64,000 nt of DNA from Streptomyces sp. NBC_00483 (GCF_036013745.1 NZ_CP107880.1:1488001-1552000), one strand, 5' to 3'; counted from the first letter of the stretch, positions 34,243-42,899 are shown. Notes: generated from the letters alone by a model not told the origin. Program-made: numbers and translations.

Positions 34243-35496
34243 ATGTCTGCTGAAGTGATATCCATAGGCGCCCTGTTGGTGATGTTCGTGGTCGGCACCG
34301 TGCTGCCGATCAACCTGGGCATCCTCGCCTTCGTCGCGACCTTCGTGGTCGGCACCGCCTCTCTCGGCCTCACGCAGGAGGAGATCTTCGAGGGGTTCCC
34401 GGTGGATCTCTTCGTGACGATCGTCGGGGTCACCTATCTGTTCTCCGTCGCCCGCCGCAACGGCACCATCGACTGGCTCGTCACCGCTGGCGTCCGGATG
34501 GTGCGGGGCAAGGTGGCGCTCATTCCGTGGGTGCTGTTCCTGGTCGCGGCGCTGCTGACGGCCTTCGGCACGTTCACCCCGGCCGCGGTCGCGCTCCTCG
34601 TGCCGATCGGCATGAACTTCGCCCACCGCTACAAGCTGAACCCGCTGGTCGTCGGCATGATGGTGATCAGCGGCGGTCACGCGGGGGCGTTCTCACCGCT
34701 CGCCGTCTCCGGGGCGCTGGTGCTGGGCGTCGTCGACAAGACCTCGCTGCACGTGTCCCCCGTGACCCTGTTCACCGCCAGTTTCGTGATCAATCTGGTC
34801 CTTTCGGCGGTGACCTACGCGCTCCTCTCGAAGCGCCCCGCCCCGCTGGCCGAGGACACCGACCCGACGCCCGAGGACCCTGACCTGGCCGTCTCCGGCA
34901 TGCCGGACTGGCGTCAGTGGCTCACCCTCGGCGCCCTGGTCGTCCTGGTCGTCGGCGCGCTCGGCTTCCACCTGGAGATCGGCCTGCTGGCGCTCGCGGC
35001 GGGCGCACTGCTCGCGCTGGTGGACATGAAGCGGCAGGAGAAGGCCGTGGACGGGATCAGCTGGTCGACGCTGCTGCTGGTCGCGGGGATGATGACGTAC
35101 ATCGCCATGCTGGAGAAGGCCGGCATCATCGAGAACATCTCCGAACACGCGGCAGGCCTGGGCGCCCCGCTCTTCGTCGCCCTGCTGCTGTGCTTCACCG
35201 TGGCCATCACCTCGGCCTTCGCCTCCTCCACGGCGATCATCACCGCGATCATCCCCGTCGCCGTACCGCTGCTGCTGTCCAGCCACCTCAACGCCGCAGG
35301 CCTGATCGCCGCGCTCGCCGTCTCGACGACGATCGTGGACACCTCCCCCTTCTCCACGAACGGCGCGCTGGTCCTGAGCAACGCCCGTGGGGTCGACTCC
35401 CAGCGCTTCTACCGCCAGGTCATCAGCTATACCGGCGGCATCGTGGCCCTCGGCCCTGTGGTCGCCTGGGGCGCGCTGGTCCTGCCCTGGTCGTAG
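34243..35496 (+). CDS. Dicarboxylate carrier, MatC/SLC13-like
   Basis: Integral membrane carboxylate transporter, 417 aa, with about eleven helices. The N-terminal region (GALLVMFVVGTVLPINLGIL) is the MatC-type domain, and two helical-hairpin segments (FGTFTPAAVAL; TIVDTSPFSTNGALVLSNA) are those that bind substrate in this transporter group. Likely substrates are malonate-, tartrate- or aconitate-like acids. ATG 34243 is chosen because AAGGA precedes it by five bases; a preceding ATG would be too close. Likely one operon with prpF, 89 bp apart. Confidence 0.87.
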   Translation: MSAEVISIGALLVMFVVGTVLPINLGILAFVATFVVGTASLGLTQEEIFEGFPVDLFVTIVGVTYLFSVARRNGTIDWLVTAGVRMVRGKVALIPWVLFLVAALLTAFGTFTPAAVALLVPIGMNFAHRYKLNPLVVGMMVISGGHAGAFSPLAVSGALVLGVVDKTSLHVSPVTLFTASFVINLVLSAVTYALLSKRPAPLAEDTDPTPEDPDLAVSGMPDWRQWLTLGALVVLVVGALGFHLEIGLLALAAGALLALVDMKRQEKAVDGISWSTLLLVAGMMTYIAMLEKAGIIENISEHAAGLGAPLFVALLLCFTVAITSAFASSTAIITAIIPVAVPLLLSSHLNAAGLIAALAVSTTIVDTSPFSTNGALVLSNARGVDSQRFYRQVISYTGGIVALGPVVAWGALVLPWS

Positions 35497-35583
35497 TTCG
35501 GTGAACCCATTGCGGCTCTGCCACGTCACAGGGGCGTGGCAGTCGGCCGTAGGTCCGGGTGCCATCGTCGTCCAGGAGGCCAC

Positions 35584-36105
35584 ATGCGTATCGGGGCAGT
35601 TCGCTCCGGCAGAAGGTCGGTGGGGGTCGCCCTGACCGTCATCGGGCTTGTCGCCGCGGCCGGTTGTGGGAGCGGGAAGGTGGCCGGGGACGACGACAGG
35701 GACGCGCTCGCCGAGCGGGCCCGACAGGTGGCCGACCAATGGGCGTACGAGCGACGGGACTTCCCGTCGAAGGCCCTCCGGTCCCCGGTGAAGCCGGCCC
35801 ACGACATCCCGGGCTACCCACTCAACCGTCTGCTCCAAGTCTCCGCTGACGGGCGGTCGGTGACGGTCGTCGCCCTGCACGGCGTCTGCGACGACGGCCC
35901 CACGGTGGACGCGCTGGAGACCCGCGGCAGCGTCGTGCTGTCCGCGTCGGTCACCGGCCGGGACGGCGAACACCTCTGCACGAAGCAGGGAAAGCTGGAA
36001 CCGGTCGAGGTGCGGCTGCGCAAGCCCCTGGGCGACCGTGTCCTGCTCGACGCGCACTCCGGCAGGCCGGTTCCCTACCGGGGCACGCACGGGCTCTCCC
36101 CCTGA
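35584..36105 (+). CDS. Putative secreted lipoprotein, function unknown
   Basis: 173 aa. An RR-containing N-terminal signal ends in a lipobox (VAAAGC), followed by a Gly/Asp-rich linker and an acidic domain with two cysteines (near residues 103 and 141) that could form a disulfide. I recognise no family. ATG 35584 follows CAGGAGG by five bases. It ends flush against the convergent hydrolase gene; the two stop codons are adjacent. Confidence 0.75.
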   Translation: MRIGAVRSGRRSVGVALTVIGLVAAAGCGSGKVAGDDDRDALAERARQVADQWAYERRDFPSKALRSPVKPAHDIPGYPLNRLLQVSADGRSVTVVALHGVCDDGPTVDALETRGSVVLSASVTGRDGEHLCTKQGKLEPVEVRLRKPLGDRVLLDAHSGRPVPYRGTHGLSP

Positions 36106-36909
36106 TCAGCGGGCCGCGACCGCACGGACGGCCTCGGCGACGGCGCGGTGGTCCTTCTTCAGGATCGCCCCGTGGTTGCTGGCGACCTTGGCGTGGATCT
36201 CGATGTGGGCGTTGCGGGCGGTGACTTCGGACAGTCCGGCGCGGATGCGTTCCTGCTCGTCGCCGCGGCTGCCGAGGGACGAGCCGGAGGCCACCACGTA
36301 ACGGGTCGGGACGGTGATGGCGTCGAGCACGGGACCCAACTCGCCCTTGCTGCCGAGCCTGCCGAGTTCGATGTTGCTCTCGGCCATCTGCGCCGACGAC
36401 ATCCGCGGGACCAGGCCCGTCGGGCGGATGAGCGGCGCGAACCATCCGATACGCCGGAACATCGTCCGGATCCGGGCCTCCATGGCCTCGTCCAGCCAGT
36501 CGTAGGGCTGCGCGCCGTCGACCAGGACCGCGCCGATGGTGCGCTCCGGGTTCCGACTCGCCCAGTGCGCGCCGACGTACGCGCCGTAGGACCAGCCCAC
36601 GAGGACCGCCCGGTCGACACCCCTGGCGGCGAGGACCGCGTCGACGTCACGGACGGCGGCCTCGAAGGAGTAGTCGGCCGAACGTCCGGACTTTCTGCCG
36701 CGGGCCCGCTCGTCGTAGGTGATGTGCCGCCACCGCGGGCCGAGGTCGGCGAGGACCCGGCGCCAGTAACCCTGCGTGGCGAACTGGCCGTTGAGGTAGA
36801 CGACCGGGGTTCCGGGGCCGCCGGAGTCGGTGACGGCGAGGGCGGTGTCGTCGACCGGGACCATGCCGGTCCACGGTGCGGCGTTCGCGGGTGCGGTGCG
36901 GTGCGTCAT
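36106..36909 (-). CDS. Alpha/beta-fold hydrolase
   Basis: 267-aa hydrolase with the nucleophile elbow GWSYG (Ser107), a strand region TPVVYLNGQFATQGYW carrying the oxyanion area, and a C-terminal SNHGAILKKDH that supplies the His. No signal peptide. The substrate is unknown; esters, lactones and haloalkanes are all possible. It follows the DUF4097 gene on the same strand after 92 bp containing a hairpin, so co-transcription is uncertain. Confidence 0.85.
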   Translation of the reverse strand: MTHRTAPANAAPWTGMVPVDDTALAVTDSGGPGTPVVYLNGQFATQGYWRRVLADLGPRWRHITYDERARGRKSGRSADYSFEAAVRDVDAVLAARGVDRAVLVGWSYGAYVGAHWASRNPERTIGAVLVDGAQPYDWLDEAMEARIRTMFRRIGWFAPLIRPTGLVPRMSSAQMAESNIELGRLGSKGELGPVLDAITVPTRYVVASGSSLGSRGDEQERIRAGLSEVTARNAHIEIHAKVASNHGAILKKDHRAVAEAVRAVAAR

Positions 36910-36981
36910 GGCTTCTCCTGGTTCGGCGGGTCGGGCGGGTGGTGCGCGCGGGGCCCGCGGTCACCCGAGGTAGTGGGCGGG

Positions 36982-37001
36982 CCCCGCGCGGTGGTGCGGG
37001 G
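36982..37001 (-). terminator. Hairpin immediately after the DUF4097 gene
   Basis: CCCCGC/GCGGGG with an eight-base loop starts directly after the stop codon. It is a GC-rich stem without a T-run, a likely terminator or attenuator before the hydrolase gene. Confidence 0.5.
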
Positions 37002-37673
37002 TCACAGGCTGCGGGCGGTGATGTCCCCGTGGGTGGTGTTCGCGTGGATGGTGAGCTGGGCCTTCGCTCCCTCGGAGTTCATCAGCGAGTTGTTGACCCG
37101 GCCGTAGCCGGTGCCCGCGTCGAGGGTGGCGGAGACACCAGGGGCGGCGTCGACCGTCACGTTGCCCATCTGGGTGTTCAGGTCGAGCGCGCCCGATGTG
37201 GCCTCGGCGATACGGATGTCGCCCTTCTGCACCTTGATCTCGGCGGGGCCGGTCAGCCGGCCGACCGTGACATCACCGGCGGAGGAGGACAGCCGCACGC
37301 TGGCGGCCTCGTCGATCTTTACGTTGCCGTGCGCGCCCTCGCAGACGAGCTCGCCGAGCCGTCCCACGCCGCGGAACTCGACGGCGGCGGAGACGGCCTC
37401 GACGCCGGATCCGGCGGGCAGTTGGACCGTCACCTCGATGGCGCCGGATGCGCCGAGGAGCTGGTTCTTCGCGGCCGGGGCGTCGACCCGCAGGACCCCG
37501 TCGGCGAACTCGACGGTGGTCTGCTCGGCGGCCTTCACGTCACGGCCCTTCGAGGAGTCGGCCGGCCGGACCTCGACGGTGGTGTCGGTGCGGTCGGCGG
37601 CGATGACCTGGACGCGTCCGGCGGAGAGGCGCAGGACGGCGGAGATGGCGGCGGGGGTGTCGAAATTCTGCAT
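37002..37673 (-). CDS. DUF4097 family beta-strand repeat protein
   Basis: 223 aa, almost entirely short beta strands with repeated Gly/Asp turns (HGNVKIDEAASVRLSSSAGD, then MGNVTVDAAPG and THGDITARSL), the right-handed beta-solenoid pattern of DUF4097 or putative-adhesin domains. No signal peptide or transmembrane segment, so it is cytoplasmic as read. Function unknown. ATG 37673 follows AAGGAG by six bases; the frame is open for another 36 codons into a low-GC, Gln-rich stretch that is more likely leader. Divergent from a MarR-type gene, its probable repressor. Confidence 0.82.
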   Translation of the reverse strand: MQNFDTPAAISAVLRLSAGRVQVIAADRTDTTVEVRPADSSKGRDVKAAEQTTVEFADGVLRVDAPAAKNQLLGASGAIEVTVQLPAGSGVEAVSAAVEFRGVGRLGELVCEGAHGNVKIDEAASVRLSSSAGDVTVGRLTGPAEIKVQKGDIRIAEATSGALDLNTQMGNVTVDAAPGVSATLDAGTGYGRVNNSLMNSEGAKAQLTIHANTTHGDITARSL

Positions 37674-37946
37674 GGTGAGCTCCTTGAGCTGTTGTTGTTG
37701 CGTCGTCTCGTTGCTTTGCTGCTTCTTCGTTTCGCTGTTTCCGATGAGTGAAAAGCTACGTTGCGTTTCATGATCGAGCAACAGTCACATTGCACTGGAA
37801 AGGCTTAACCGCAGGCCAGAACAGCATTTTCATTGCAACGAGTGGAGATCTAATGCAACAGAACGCAAGATTCCGTTGCATTGGGATGGCGGTGAACGCT
37901 ACGCTGCCGGGGTCAGGTACACGCGGAAGACGGAGAGGTGCTCGCG
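37674..37946. promoter_or_regulatory. AT-rich divergent control region with ATTGCAAC-type boxes
   Basis: This 273-bp gap is clearly AT-richer than its surroundings. AATGCAAC (37852-37859) and GTTGCATT (37875-37882) form a perfect 8-bp inverted repeat with a 15-bp spacer; a further ATTGCAAC is at 37832-37839 and GTTGCGTT at 37760-37767. The spacing suggests binding sites for the adjacent two-HTH regulator. Confidence 0.65.
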
Positions 37947-38681
37947 ATGCCGGGAGGCCGACTCACCCAGCAGGAACGGCAGCAGATCTCACTCGGGCTC
38001 GCCGACGGACTCGCCTACGCCGAGATCGCCCGCCGCCTGGAGCGCCCCACCTCGACCATCACCCGCGAGGTGATGCGCAACGGCGGGCCCACGTCCTACC
38101 GTTCCGACCTGGCCCACCGCGCCACCGAACGCCGCGCCCACCGACGCAAGCAGGCCGTCCCGCGCGGGCCCGCGCACACTCCGGGCCGGGACGACGAGGC
38201 GGTGCGCGAGTACGAGGAGACGTTCACGACCCTCCTCATGCAGCAGGGCATGCCCAAGATGACGGCGCGCGTGCTGACATGCCTGTTCACCAGCGACGCG
38301 GGGAGCCTCACCGCCTCGGACCTGGTGCAGCGCCTGGAGGTCAGCCCCGCGTCCGTCTCCAAGTCGATCGCGTTCCTCGAGGACCAGGGCCTGATCCGGC
38401 GCGAGCGGGACGCCGGGCGTCGCGAGCGCTATCTCGTCGACGACGACGTCTGGTACCAGTCGACGATCGCCAGCGCCCGCGGCACCGCACAGATCGCCGA
38501 GGTCGCACGGCAGGGCGTCGGGGTCCTCGGCCGCGAATCCCCGGCCGCCGCACGGCTCGAGAACATCGCCCGCTTCAGCGATTTCATCAGCGAGAGCATG
38601 CTGCGCGCCGCCGACCAGGTGCGCGACATCCTGCACACGAAGCCGGAGGCGGGTGGGGACGCGGCGGGCTCGGCCGACTGA
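37947..38681 (+). CDS. MarR/GbsR-type regulator with N-terminal IS30-like HTH
   Basis: 244 aa with two DNA-binding parts. Residues 4-65 contain a homeodomain-like HTH as found in IS30 transposases (LTQQERQQISLGLADGLAYA, then IARRLERPTSTITREVMRNG). Residues about 90-165 form a winged HTH of the MarR/GbsR type (LTASDLVQRLEVSPASVSKS). The C-terminal helices probably dimerise. ATG 37947 has GGAGAGG eight bases before it; a GTG nine bases upstream is less likely. It is divergent from the DUF4097 gene across the box-rich region and is likely its regulator. Confidence 0.82.
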   Translation: MPGGRLTQQERQQISLGLADGLAYAEIARRLERPTSTITREVMRNGGPTSYRSDLAHRATERRAHRRKQAVPRGPAHTPGRDDEAVREYEETFTTLLMQQGMPKMTARVLTCLFTSDAGSLTASDLVQRLEVSPASVSKSIAFLEDQGLIRRERDAGRRERYLVDDDVWYQSTIASARGTAQIAEVARQGVGVLGRESPAAARLENIARFSDFISESMLRAADQVRDILHTKPEAGGDAAGSAD

Positions 38682-38735
38682 CCGTTCGGCGATACGGTGA
38701 TCAACCGTTCTCACCCACGCGAACAGGATCGGTTG

Positions 38736-39743
38736 ATGCAGATCGAGTACATCGGCGCCGACGAGCTGACGAAACTGCTGCCGCCCCGCGCGGCGGTCAC
38801 CGCGATCCGCGAGGCACTCATCGGCGGGCTCGACCCGGCGGCCGCGGGGCCGCCCCGCTCGATCCTCGAACTCCCGGAGGACCAGGGCCAGTTGCTCGCG
38901 ATGCCCGCCGCGTCCGAGTTCGGTGTCGGGGTGAAGGCGATCTCGGCCGTCCCCGCCAACGCCGACCGCGGCCTGCCCCGCATCCAGGGCGTCCACCTCG
39001 TCTTCCGCCCGCCGTCGTACGCACCCGCCGCGGTCGTCGACGGCGCGGCGCTGACCACGCTGCGTACGCCTGCCGTATCGGTGGCGGCGGTGCTGCCGCT
39101 GCTGACCCGGCCGGGGCGGCGGTGGCGGGTCGTGGTGTTCGGCGCGGGGCCTCAAGGGGCCGGTCATGTACGGACGTTGCGTGATGTCGGCGCCGATCTG
39201 GCCGAGGTGACGTACGTCGTACGGGATCCGTCGCGGGCGGATGCGGCGCTGGTCGGGGACGACAGCGTGGTGGCGACGGCGGACGCCGAGGCGTGGGTGC
39301 GGCGCGCCGACCTGGTGGTGTGCGCGACGCCCTCCCCCACCCCGCTCTTCGACTCGTCCCTCCTCGGCGACGACGCCGTCGTGCTGGCCGTCGGTTCGCA
39401 CGACGCCGACGCCCGCGAGGTGGACTCGGCCCTGACGGCCCGCGCCCAGGTGATCGTGGAGGACCCGGACACGGCGCTGCGGGAGTGCGGCGACATCGTG
39501 ATCCCCGTGGCGGAGGGCGTGTTGCCGGCCGAGCGGCTGCTCCCCATGGCACGGGTCGTACGCGACGAGTCGCAGTACGCCACCGACCGGCCCGTGCTGT
39601 TCAAGGGCTCGGGCATGGCCTGGCAGGACGCGGTGGTCGCGGACGCGGCGGTGCGGGCTTCGGACGGCCGTGTCGGTCCTGCCGCTTCGGACCACCGTGT
39701 CAGCCCTTCCGCTTCGGACGACCGCGTCGGCCCTGCCACTTAG
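38736..39743 (+). CDS. Ornithine cyclodeaminase/mu-crystallin family protein
   Basis: 335-aa NAD(P)-binding protein of the OCD/mu-crystallin family, which includes cyclodeaminases, alanine dehydrogenases and ketimine reductases. The Rossmann motif VFGAGPQGAGH is near residues 129-139; the N-terminal region has GVKAISAVPAN, with the substrate-binding Lys expected in this family. The ATG follows AGGAT. The last 28 residues are encoded by a 27-bp tandem repeat (units like ASDDRVGPA) and are unlikely to belong to the fold. The stop codon exists only because the fourth repeat copy has A where the others have C. Confidence 0.85.
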   Translation: MQIEYIGADELTKLLPPRAAVTAIREALIGGLDPAAAGPPRSILELPEDQGQLLAMPAASEFGVGVKAISAVPANADRGLPRIQGVHLVFRPPSYAPAAVVDGAALTTLRTPAVSVAAVLPLLTRPGRRWRVVVFGAGPQGAGHVRTLRDVGADLAEVTYVVRDPSRADAALVGDDSVVATADAEAWVRRADLVVCATPSPTPLFDSSLLGDDAVVLAVGSHDADAREVDSALTARAQVIVEDPDTALRECGDIVIPVAEGVLPAERLLPMARVVRDESQYATDRPVLFKGSGMAWQDAVVADAAVRASDGRVGPAASDHRVSPSASDDRVGPAT

Positions 39744-39765
39744 GACGATCGCGTCAGTCCTGCCG
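39658..39765. repeat. 27-bp tandem repeat, four copies, over two convergent gene ends
   Basis: Copies at 39658-39684, 39685-39711, 39712-39738 and 39739-39765, each beginning CTTCGGAC or CTTAGGAC. Copy four contains both the cyclodeaminase TAG (39741-39743) and the aldo/keto reductase TGA (complement of 39754-39756). Copy two repeats the latter in frame at 39700-39702. Confidence 0.93.
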
Positions 39766-40809
39766 GTCGAACTTGAGGTCTCCCCTCGTCACCGCCCGGA
39801 TGTGCCCGCTCGCGAGCATGTCGTGCGGGAAACCGAGTTCGATGGCGCTCGCCTCGTCGAGGCGCGACAGGTGGGCGTCGGTGAGGTCGACCTCCAGGGC
39901 CCCCAGATTGTCCTTCAGCTGCTCGGGGGTACGGGCGCCGATGATCGGTGCCGTCACCCCCGGGTTCCGCAGCGTCCAGGCGAGGGCGATCTGGGCGGGT
40001 GTGCGGCCCAGGTCCCCGGCGACCTCCTTCACCGCGTCGGCGATGGCGAGATTGCGTTCGGTGAGGGTGCCCAGCGCGAGGTTGAAGTTCCTGCGGGTGC
40101 CGTCGGCCTCCGCCGGGCGGAGGTCGTCGCGGCCGTACTTGCCGGTGAGCACGCCGCCGCCGAGGGGCGAGTAGGGGATCACTCCGAGGCCCAGCTCGCG
40201 TGCCATGGGGATCAGGTCGCGCTCCCCGCCGCGCTCGATCAGGTTGTACTCGATCTGCAGCGCGACCAACGGCGACCAGCCGCGCAGCTCGGCGATGGTC
40301 TGCATGCGCGCCACCTGCCATGCCGGGGCGTTGCAGATCGCCACGTAGAGGATCTTGCCCTGCCGGACCAGGTCGTCCAGGGCGCGCAGGGTCTCCTCGA
40401 CCGGCGTCGTGTCGTCCCATACGTGGAGGTAGAGCACGTCGATACGGTCGGTGTCGAGGCGGCGCAGGCTCTCCTCCACCGCGGCGAACAGGTTCTTGCG
40501 GTGGCCGCCGCCCGAGTTCGGGTCGCCGGGCGTGCGCAGCGTCGTGTACTTCGTCGCCAGTACGAGGCTGTCGCGCCGGTCGCGGGCGAAGGCGCCCAGC
40601 AGGCGCTCGGAGCTGCCGTTGTTGTAGGTGTCGGCGGTGTCGAGAAAGTTCCCGCCGCGCTCGACGTACAGGTCGAACAGCTTGCGCGCCTCGTCCCGCT
40701 CCGCGCCCCAGCCCGATTCGGTGCCGAAGGTGGCGGTGCCGAGGGCCAGCGGGGAGACCCGGAGGCCGGAGCGGCCGAGCAGCCGGTAGGTGTCGAGGGT
40801 GAGGGACAT
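39754..40809 (-). CDS. Aldo/keto reductase
   Basis: NADPH-dependent reductase, 351 aa, TIM-barrel fold. The start is YRLLGRSGLRVSPLALGTAT; the catalytic Asp/Tyr lie in FLDTADTYNNGSSE, Lys in VLATKYTT and His in VLYLHVWDD; the NADPH-binding end reads PIIGARTPEQL. ATG 40809 is preceded by AGGAG. Divergent from an XRE/MmyB regulator, a frequent streptomycete pairing in which the regulator controls the reductase. The 3' end lies in the 27-bp repeat. Confidence 0.92.
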   Translation of the reverse strand: MSLTLDTYRLLGRSGLRVSPLALGTATFGTESGWGAERDEARKLFDLYVERGGNFLDTADTYNNGSSERLLGAFARDRRDSLVLATKYTTLRTPGDPNSGGGHRKNLFAAVEESLRRLDTDRIDVLYLHVWDDTTPVEETLRALDDLVRQGKILYVAICNAPAWQVARMQTIAELRGWSPLVALQIEYNLIERGGERDLIPMARELGLGVIPYSPLGGGVLTGKYGRDDLRPAEADGTRRNFNLALGTLTERNLAIADAVKEVAGDLGRTPAQIALAWTLRNPGVTAPIIGARTPEQLKDNLGALEVDLTDAHLSRLDEASAIELGFPHDMLASGHIRAVTRGDLKFDRQD

Positions 40810-40940
40810 CGTGTGGTTCTCCTGTGCTCGTGTGCTGCGGTGCACGCGTTCTGCCGTGCTCGTATTGCGCTGCGTTCGTGTTCTGCTGACGGGAACCAGG
40901 CTCTGCCCGTCGCGGGCCGCGCATAAGGGAGGGCCGATCC

Positions 40941-40974
40941 TGGGAACGCCGGTCCCACCCTCGTTGTTGCAACG
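40941..40974. promoter_or_regulatory. Inverted repeats between aldo/keto reductase and XRE regulator
   Basis: TGGGA/TCCCA with a seven-base spacer (40941-40957) and CGTTG-TTG-CAACG (40962-40974) lie just upstream of the regulator start. Either could be its operator. Confidence 0.45.
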
Positions 40975-40977
40975 ACC

Positions 40978-41823
40978 ATGACGACGCACACCGTGGACAC
41001 CGCGCAGGAGCTGGCCGCCTTCCTGCGTGCCCGACGCGAGCGGCTGGATCCGCGCGCACTCGGCATGCCGCCGCGGCGCGGGACCCGCCGGACTCCGGGG
41101 CTGCGCCGCGAGGAGGTCGCCGAGCTGGCCGGGGTCAGCGTCGACTACGTCGTGCGTCTCGAACAGGCCCGCGGGCTGCGGCCCTCCGCGGACGTCGTGG
41201 AGGCGCTCGCCGGCGCGCTGCACCTGTCCCCCGTCGAACGGTCCTACCTCTTCGACCTGGCCCAGCAGCGCCCCCGCACTTCCACCGAGCCCCCCGCGAC
41301 CGCGGCCCCTTCCCTGGCCCGCCTGGTCACCGACCTGTCGCCGCTGCCGGCGATGCTGATGAACCACCGGTTCGACATCCTGGCCTGGAACCGCGAAATG
41401 GCGGACCTGCTCCTCGACTTCGACACCCTGCCGCCTGCGCGCCGCAACGCGATGTGGCTGTGCCTGTTGCATCCGCGGATCCGCGAGTTCTACGTCGACC
41501 GGGACCGCGTTCTGCGGGAGGGGGTCGCGCACCTGCGCTCCGCGTGGGCCGCGCATCCGGAGGACCGGGCGCTGAGCGATCTCATCGCCGAGTTCCTCGC
41601 CGGGGATGAGACGTTCGCACGGCTGTGGGCCGAGCGGGACATCCAGGTCAACGGTCGGGGGGACAAGGCGGTGCGGCATCCTGACGTGGGTGTGATCACG
41701 GTGCGGTTCGAGGTGCTCATGCCCGTGCAGGACCCGGATCAGCGCCTGCTGATCTTCCGCGCGGCGGACGAGGACAGCCAGTCGGCACTGGACCGGTTGT
41801 CCGCGCGGACCACGGCTCCGTAG
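40978..41823 (+). CDS. XRE family regulator with MmyB-like ligand domain
   Basis: 281 aa. The N-terminal HTH has the typical RRTPGLRREEVAELAGVS, then YVVRLEQARG (about 35-65). The C-terminal MmyB-like PAS-type domain has the family marks NHRFDILAWNREM and RNAMWLCLLHP, and may bind a fatty-acid-like ligand. Divergent from the aldo/keto reductase, which it likely controls. The ATG is eight bases from a GTTGCAAC repeat and lacks a strong ribosome binding site, so the mRNA may be leaderless or nearly so. Confidence 0.9.
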   Translation: MTTHTVDTAQELAAFLRARRERLDPRALGMPPRRGTRRTPGLRREEVAELAGVSVDYVVRLEQARGLRPSADVVEALAGALHLSPVERSYLFDLAQQRPRTSTEPPATAAPSLARLVTDLSPLPAMLMNHRFDILAWNREMADLLLDFDTLPPARRNAMWLCLLHPRIREFYVDRDRVLREGVAHLRSAWAAHPEDRALSDLIAEFLAGDETFARLWAERDIQVNGRGDKAVRHPDVGVITVRFEVLMPVQDPDQRLLIFRAADEDSQSALDRLSARTTAP

Positions 41824-41854
41824 ACATCCATAGGCATTCGCAGAAAGGCACGTT

Positions 41855-42820
41855 TTGATCACTCTGGAAGATGTCGAGTCGGCAGCCCGGCGCATCGGCG
41901 GGCGCGTGCGGCGCACCCCGCTCATGGAGGTGGCTCCGCAGGAGTTCGCGCCGACGGCCTGGCGGGCCTGGCTCAAGCTCGAACTGTTGCAGCACACCGG
42001 CTCGTTCAAGGCCCGCGGCGCCTTCAACCATCTGCTCACCGCGACGGACCGGGGCCTGTTGACCGATGCCGGGGTGGTCGCCGCCTCCGGTGGCAACGCG
42101 GGGCTCGCCTTCGCGTACGCCGCCGCCGAACTGGGCACCCGCGCCGAGGTTTTCGTGCCCGAGACGGCACCGGCCGTGAAGGTGGCCAAGCTGCGCGAGC
42201 TGGGCGCGGACGTGGTGCAGGTCGGCGTGAAGTACAACGACGCCTACGAGGCCGCGACCAAGCGGGCCGCCGATTCCGGCGCCCTGTTCTGTCACGCCTA
42301 CGACCAGCCCGCGGTGGGCGCGGGGCAGGGCACGATCGGCCTCGAACTGTGGGAGCAGACCGCGGGCGAGCTGGACACCGTACTGGTGGCCGTCGGTGGC
42401 GGCGGGCTCATGGCGGGGGTGGCCACCGCCCTCGCGGGCCGGGCCAGGGTCGTCGCCGTCGAGCCGGAGAACGCGCCGACGCTGCACGCGGCACTCGCCG
42501 CGGACGGACCGGTGACCGTGCCCGTCTCGGGCGTCGCCGCGGACTCGCTCGGCGCGAGCCGGATCGGCGACATCGCCTTCGAGGCCGCCCGCGCCACGAG
42601 GGTCGAGTCGGTCCTCGTGACCGACGAGGCCATCGTCCGGGCCCGCCGTGCGGTCTGGGACCGGTACCGGTTGGCCGTCGAGCACGGCACGGCGGCGGCC
42701 GCGGCGGCCCTGCTCTCGGGTGCCTACCGACCCGCGCCCGGCGAGCGGGTCGCCGTGCTGCTGTGCGGCGCGAACACGGACCCGTCGGACCTGACGGGTG
42801 CGGTCGAGCCCACTCACTGA
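41855..42820 (+). CDS. Threonine/serine dehydratase, PLP-dependent
   Basis: Fold-type II PLP enzyme, 321 aa, deaminating a hydroxy-amino acid to a 2-oxo acid. The PLP lysine is Lys52 in GSFKARGA; SGGNAGLAFAYAA binds the cofactor; the phosphate loop is VGGGGLMAG. It lacks an ACT regulatory domain, so it is catabolic or a racemase-like relative rather than biosynthetic IlvA. The TTG start has AGAAAGG seven bases upstream. It lies 31 bp after the XRE regulator in the same direction. The stop is inside a 34-bp tandem repeat. Confidence 0.9.
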   Translation: MITLEDVESAARRIGGRVRRTPLMEVAPQEFAPTAWRAWLKLELLQHTGSFKARGAFNHLLTATDRGLLTDAGVVAASGGNAGLAFAYAAAELGTRAEVFVPETAPAVKVAKLRELGADVVQVGVKYNDAYEAATKRAADSGALFCHAYDQPAVGAGQGTIGLELWEQTAGELDTVLVAVGGGGLMAGVATALAGRARVVAVEPENAPTLHAALAADGPVTVPVSGVAADSLGASRIGDIAFEAARATRVESVLVTDEAIVRARRAVWDRYRLAVEHGTAAAAAALLSGAYRPAPGERVAVLLCGANTDPSDLTGAVEPTH

Positions 42821-42899
42821 CGGGAAAACGAGTGCGGATGTGCCCACTCACTGACAGGACAACGGGTGCGGTCGAGCCCGCTCATCGGCGGGACAAAGA
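42798..42899. repeat. 34-bp tandem repeat, three copies, over the threonine dehydratase stop
   Basis: Copies at 42798-42831, 42832-42865 and 42866-42899, each beginning GTGCGG. Copy one includes the last codons and TGA (42818-42820). The period is not a multiple of three, consistent with the array being mostly downstream of the stop. Confidence 0.9.

Noticed and set aside
33032..35496. Methylcitrate cycle operon
   Set aside because: PrpF alone occurs; prpB, prpC, prpD and acnD are absent and the neighbour is a dicarboxylate carrier.
39754..42237. An 827-aa protein covering the aldo/keto reductase and the antisense of the XRE regulator
   Set aside because: Only the last 351 residues have a fold; the rest is antisense to the XRE gene, and a good start with ribosome binding site exists at 40809.
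42798..42899. CRISPR array
   Set aside because: Units are directly adjacent without spacers, are only three, and overlap a coding end; no cas genes are present.
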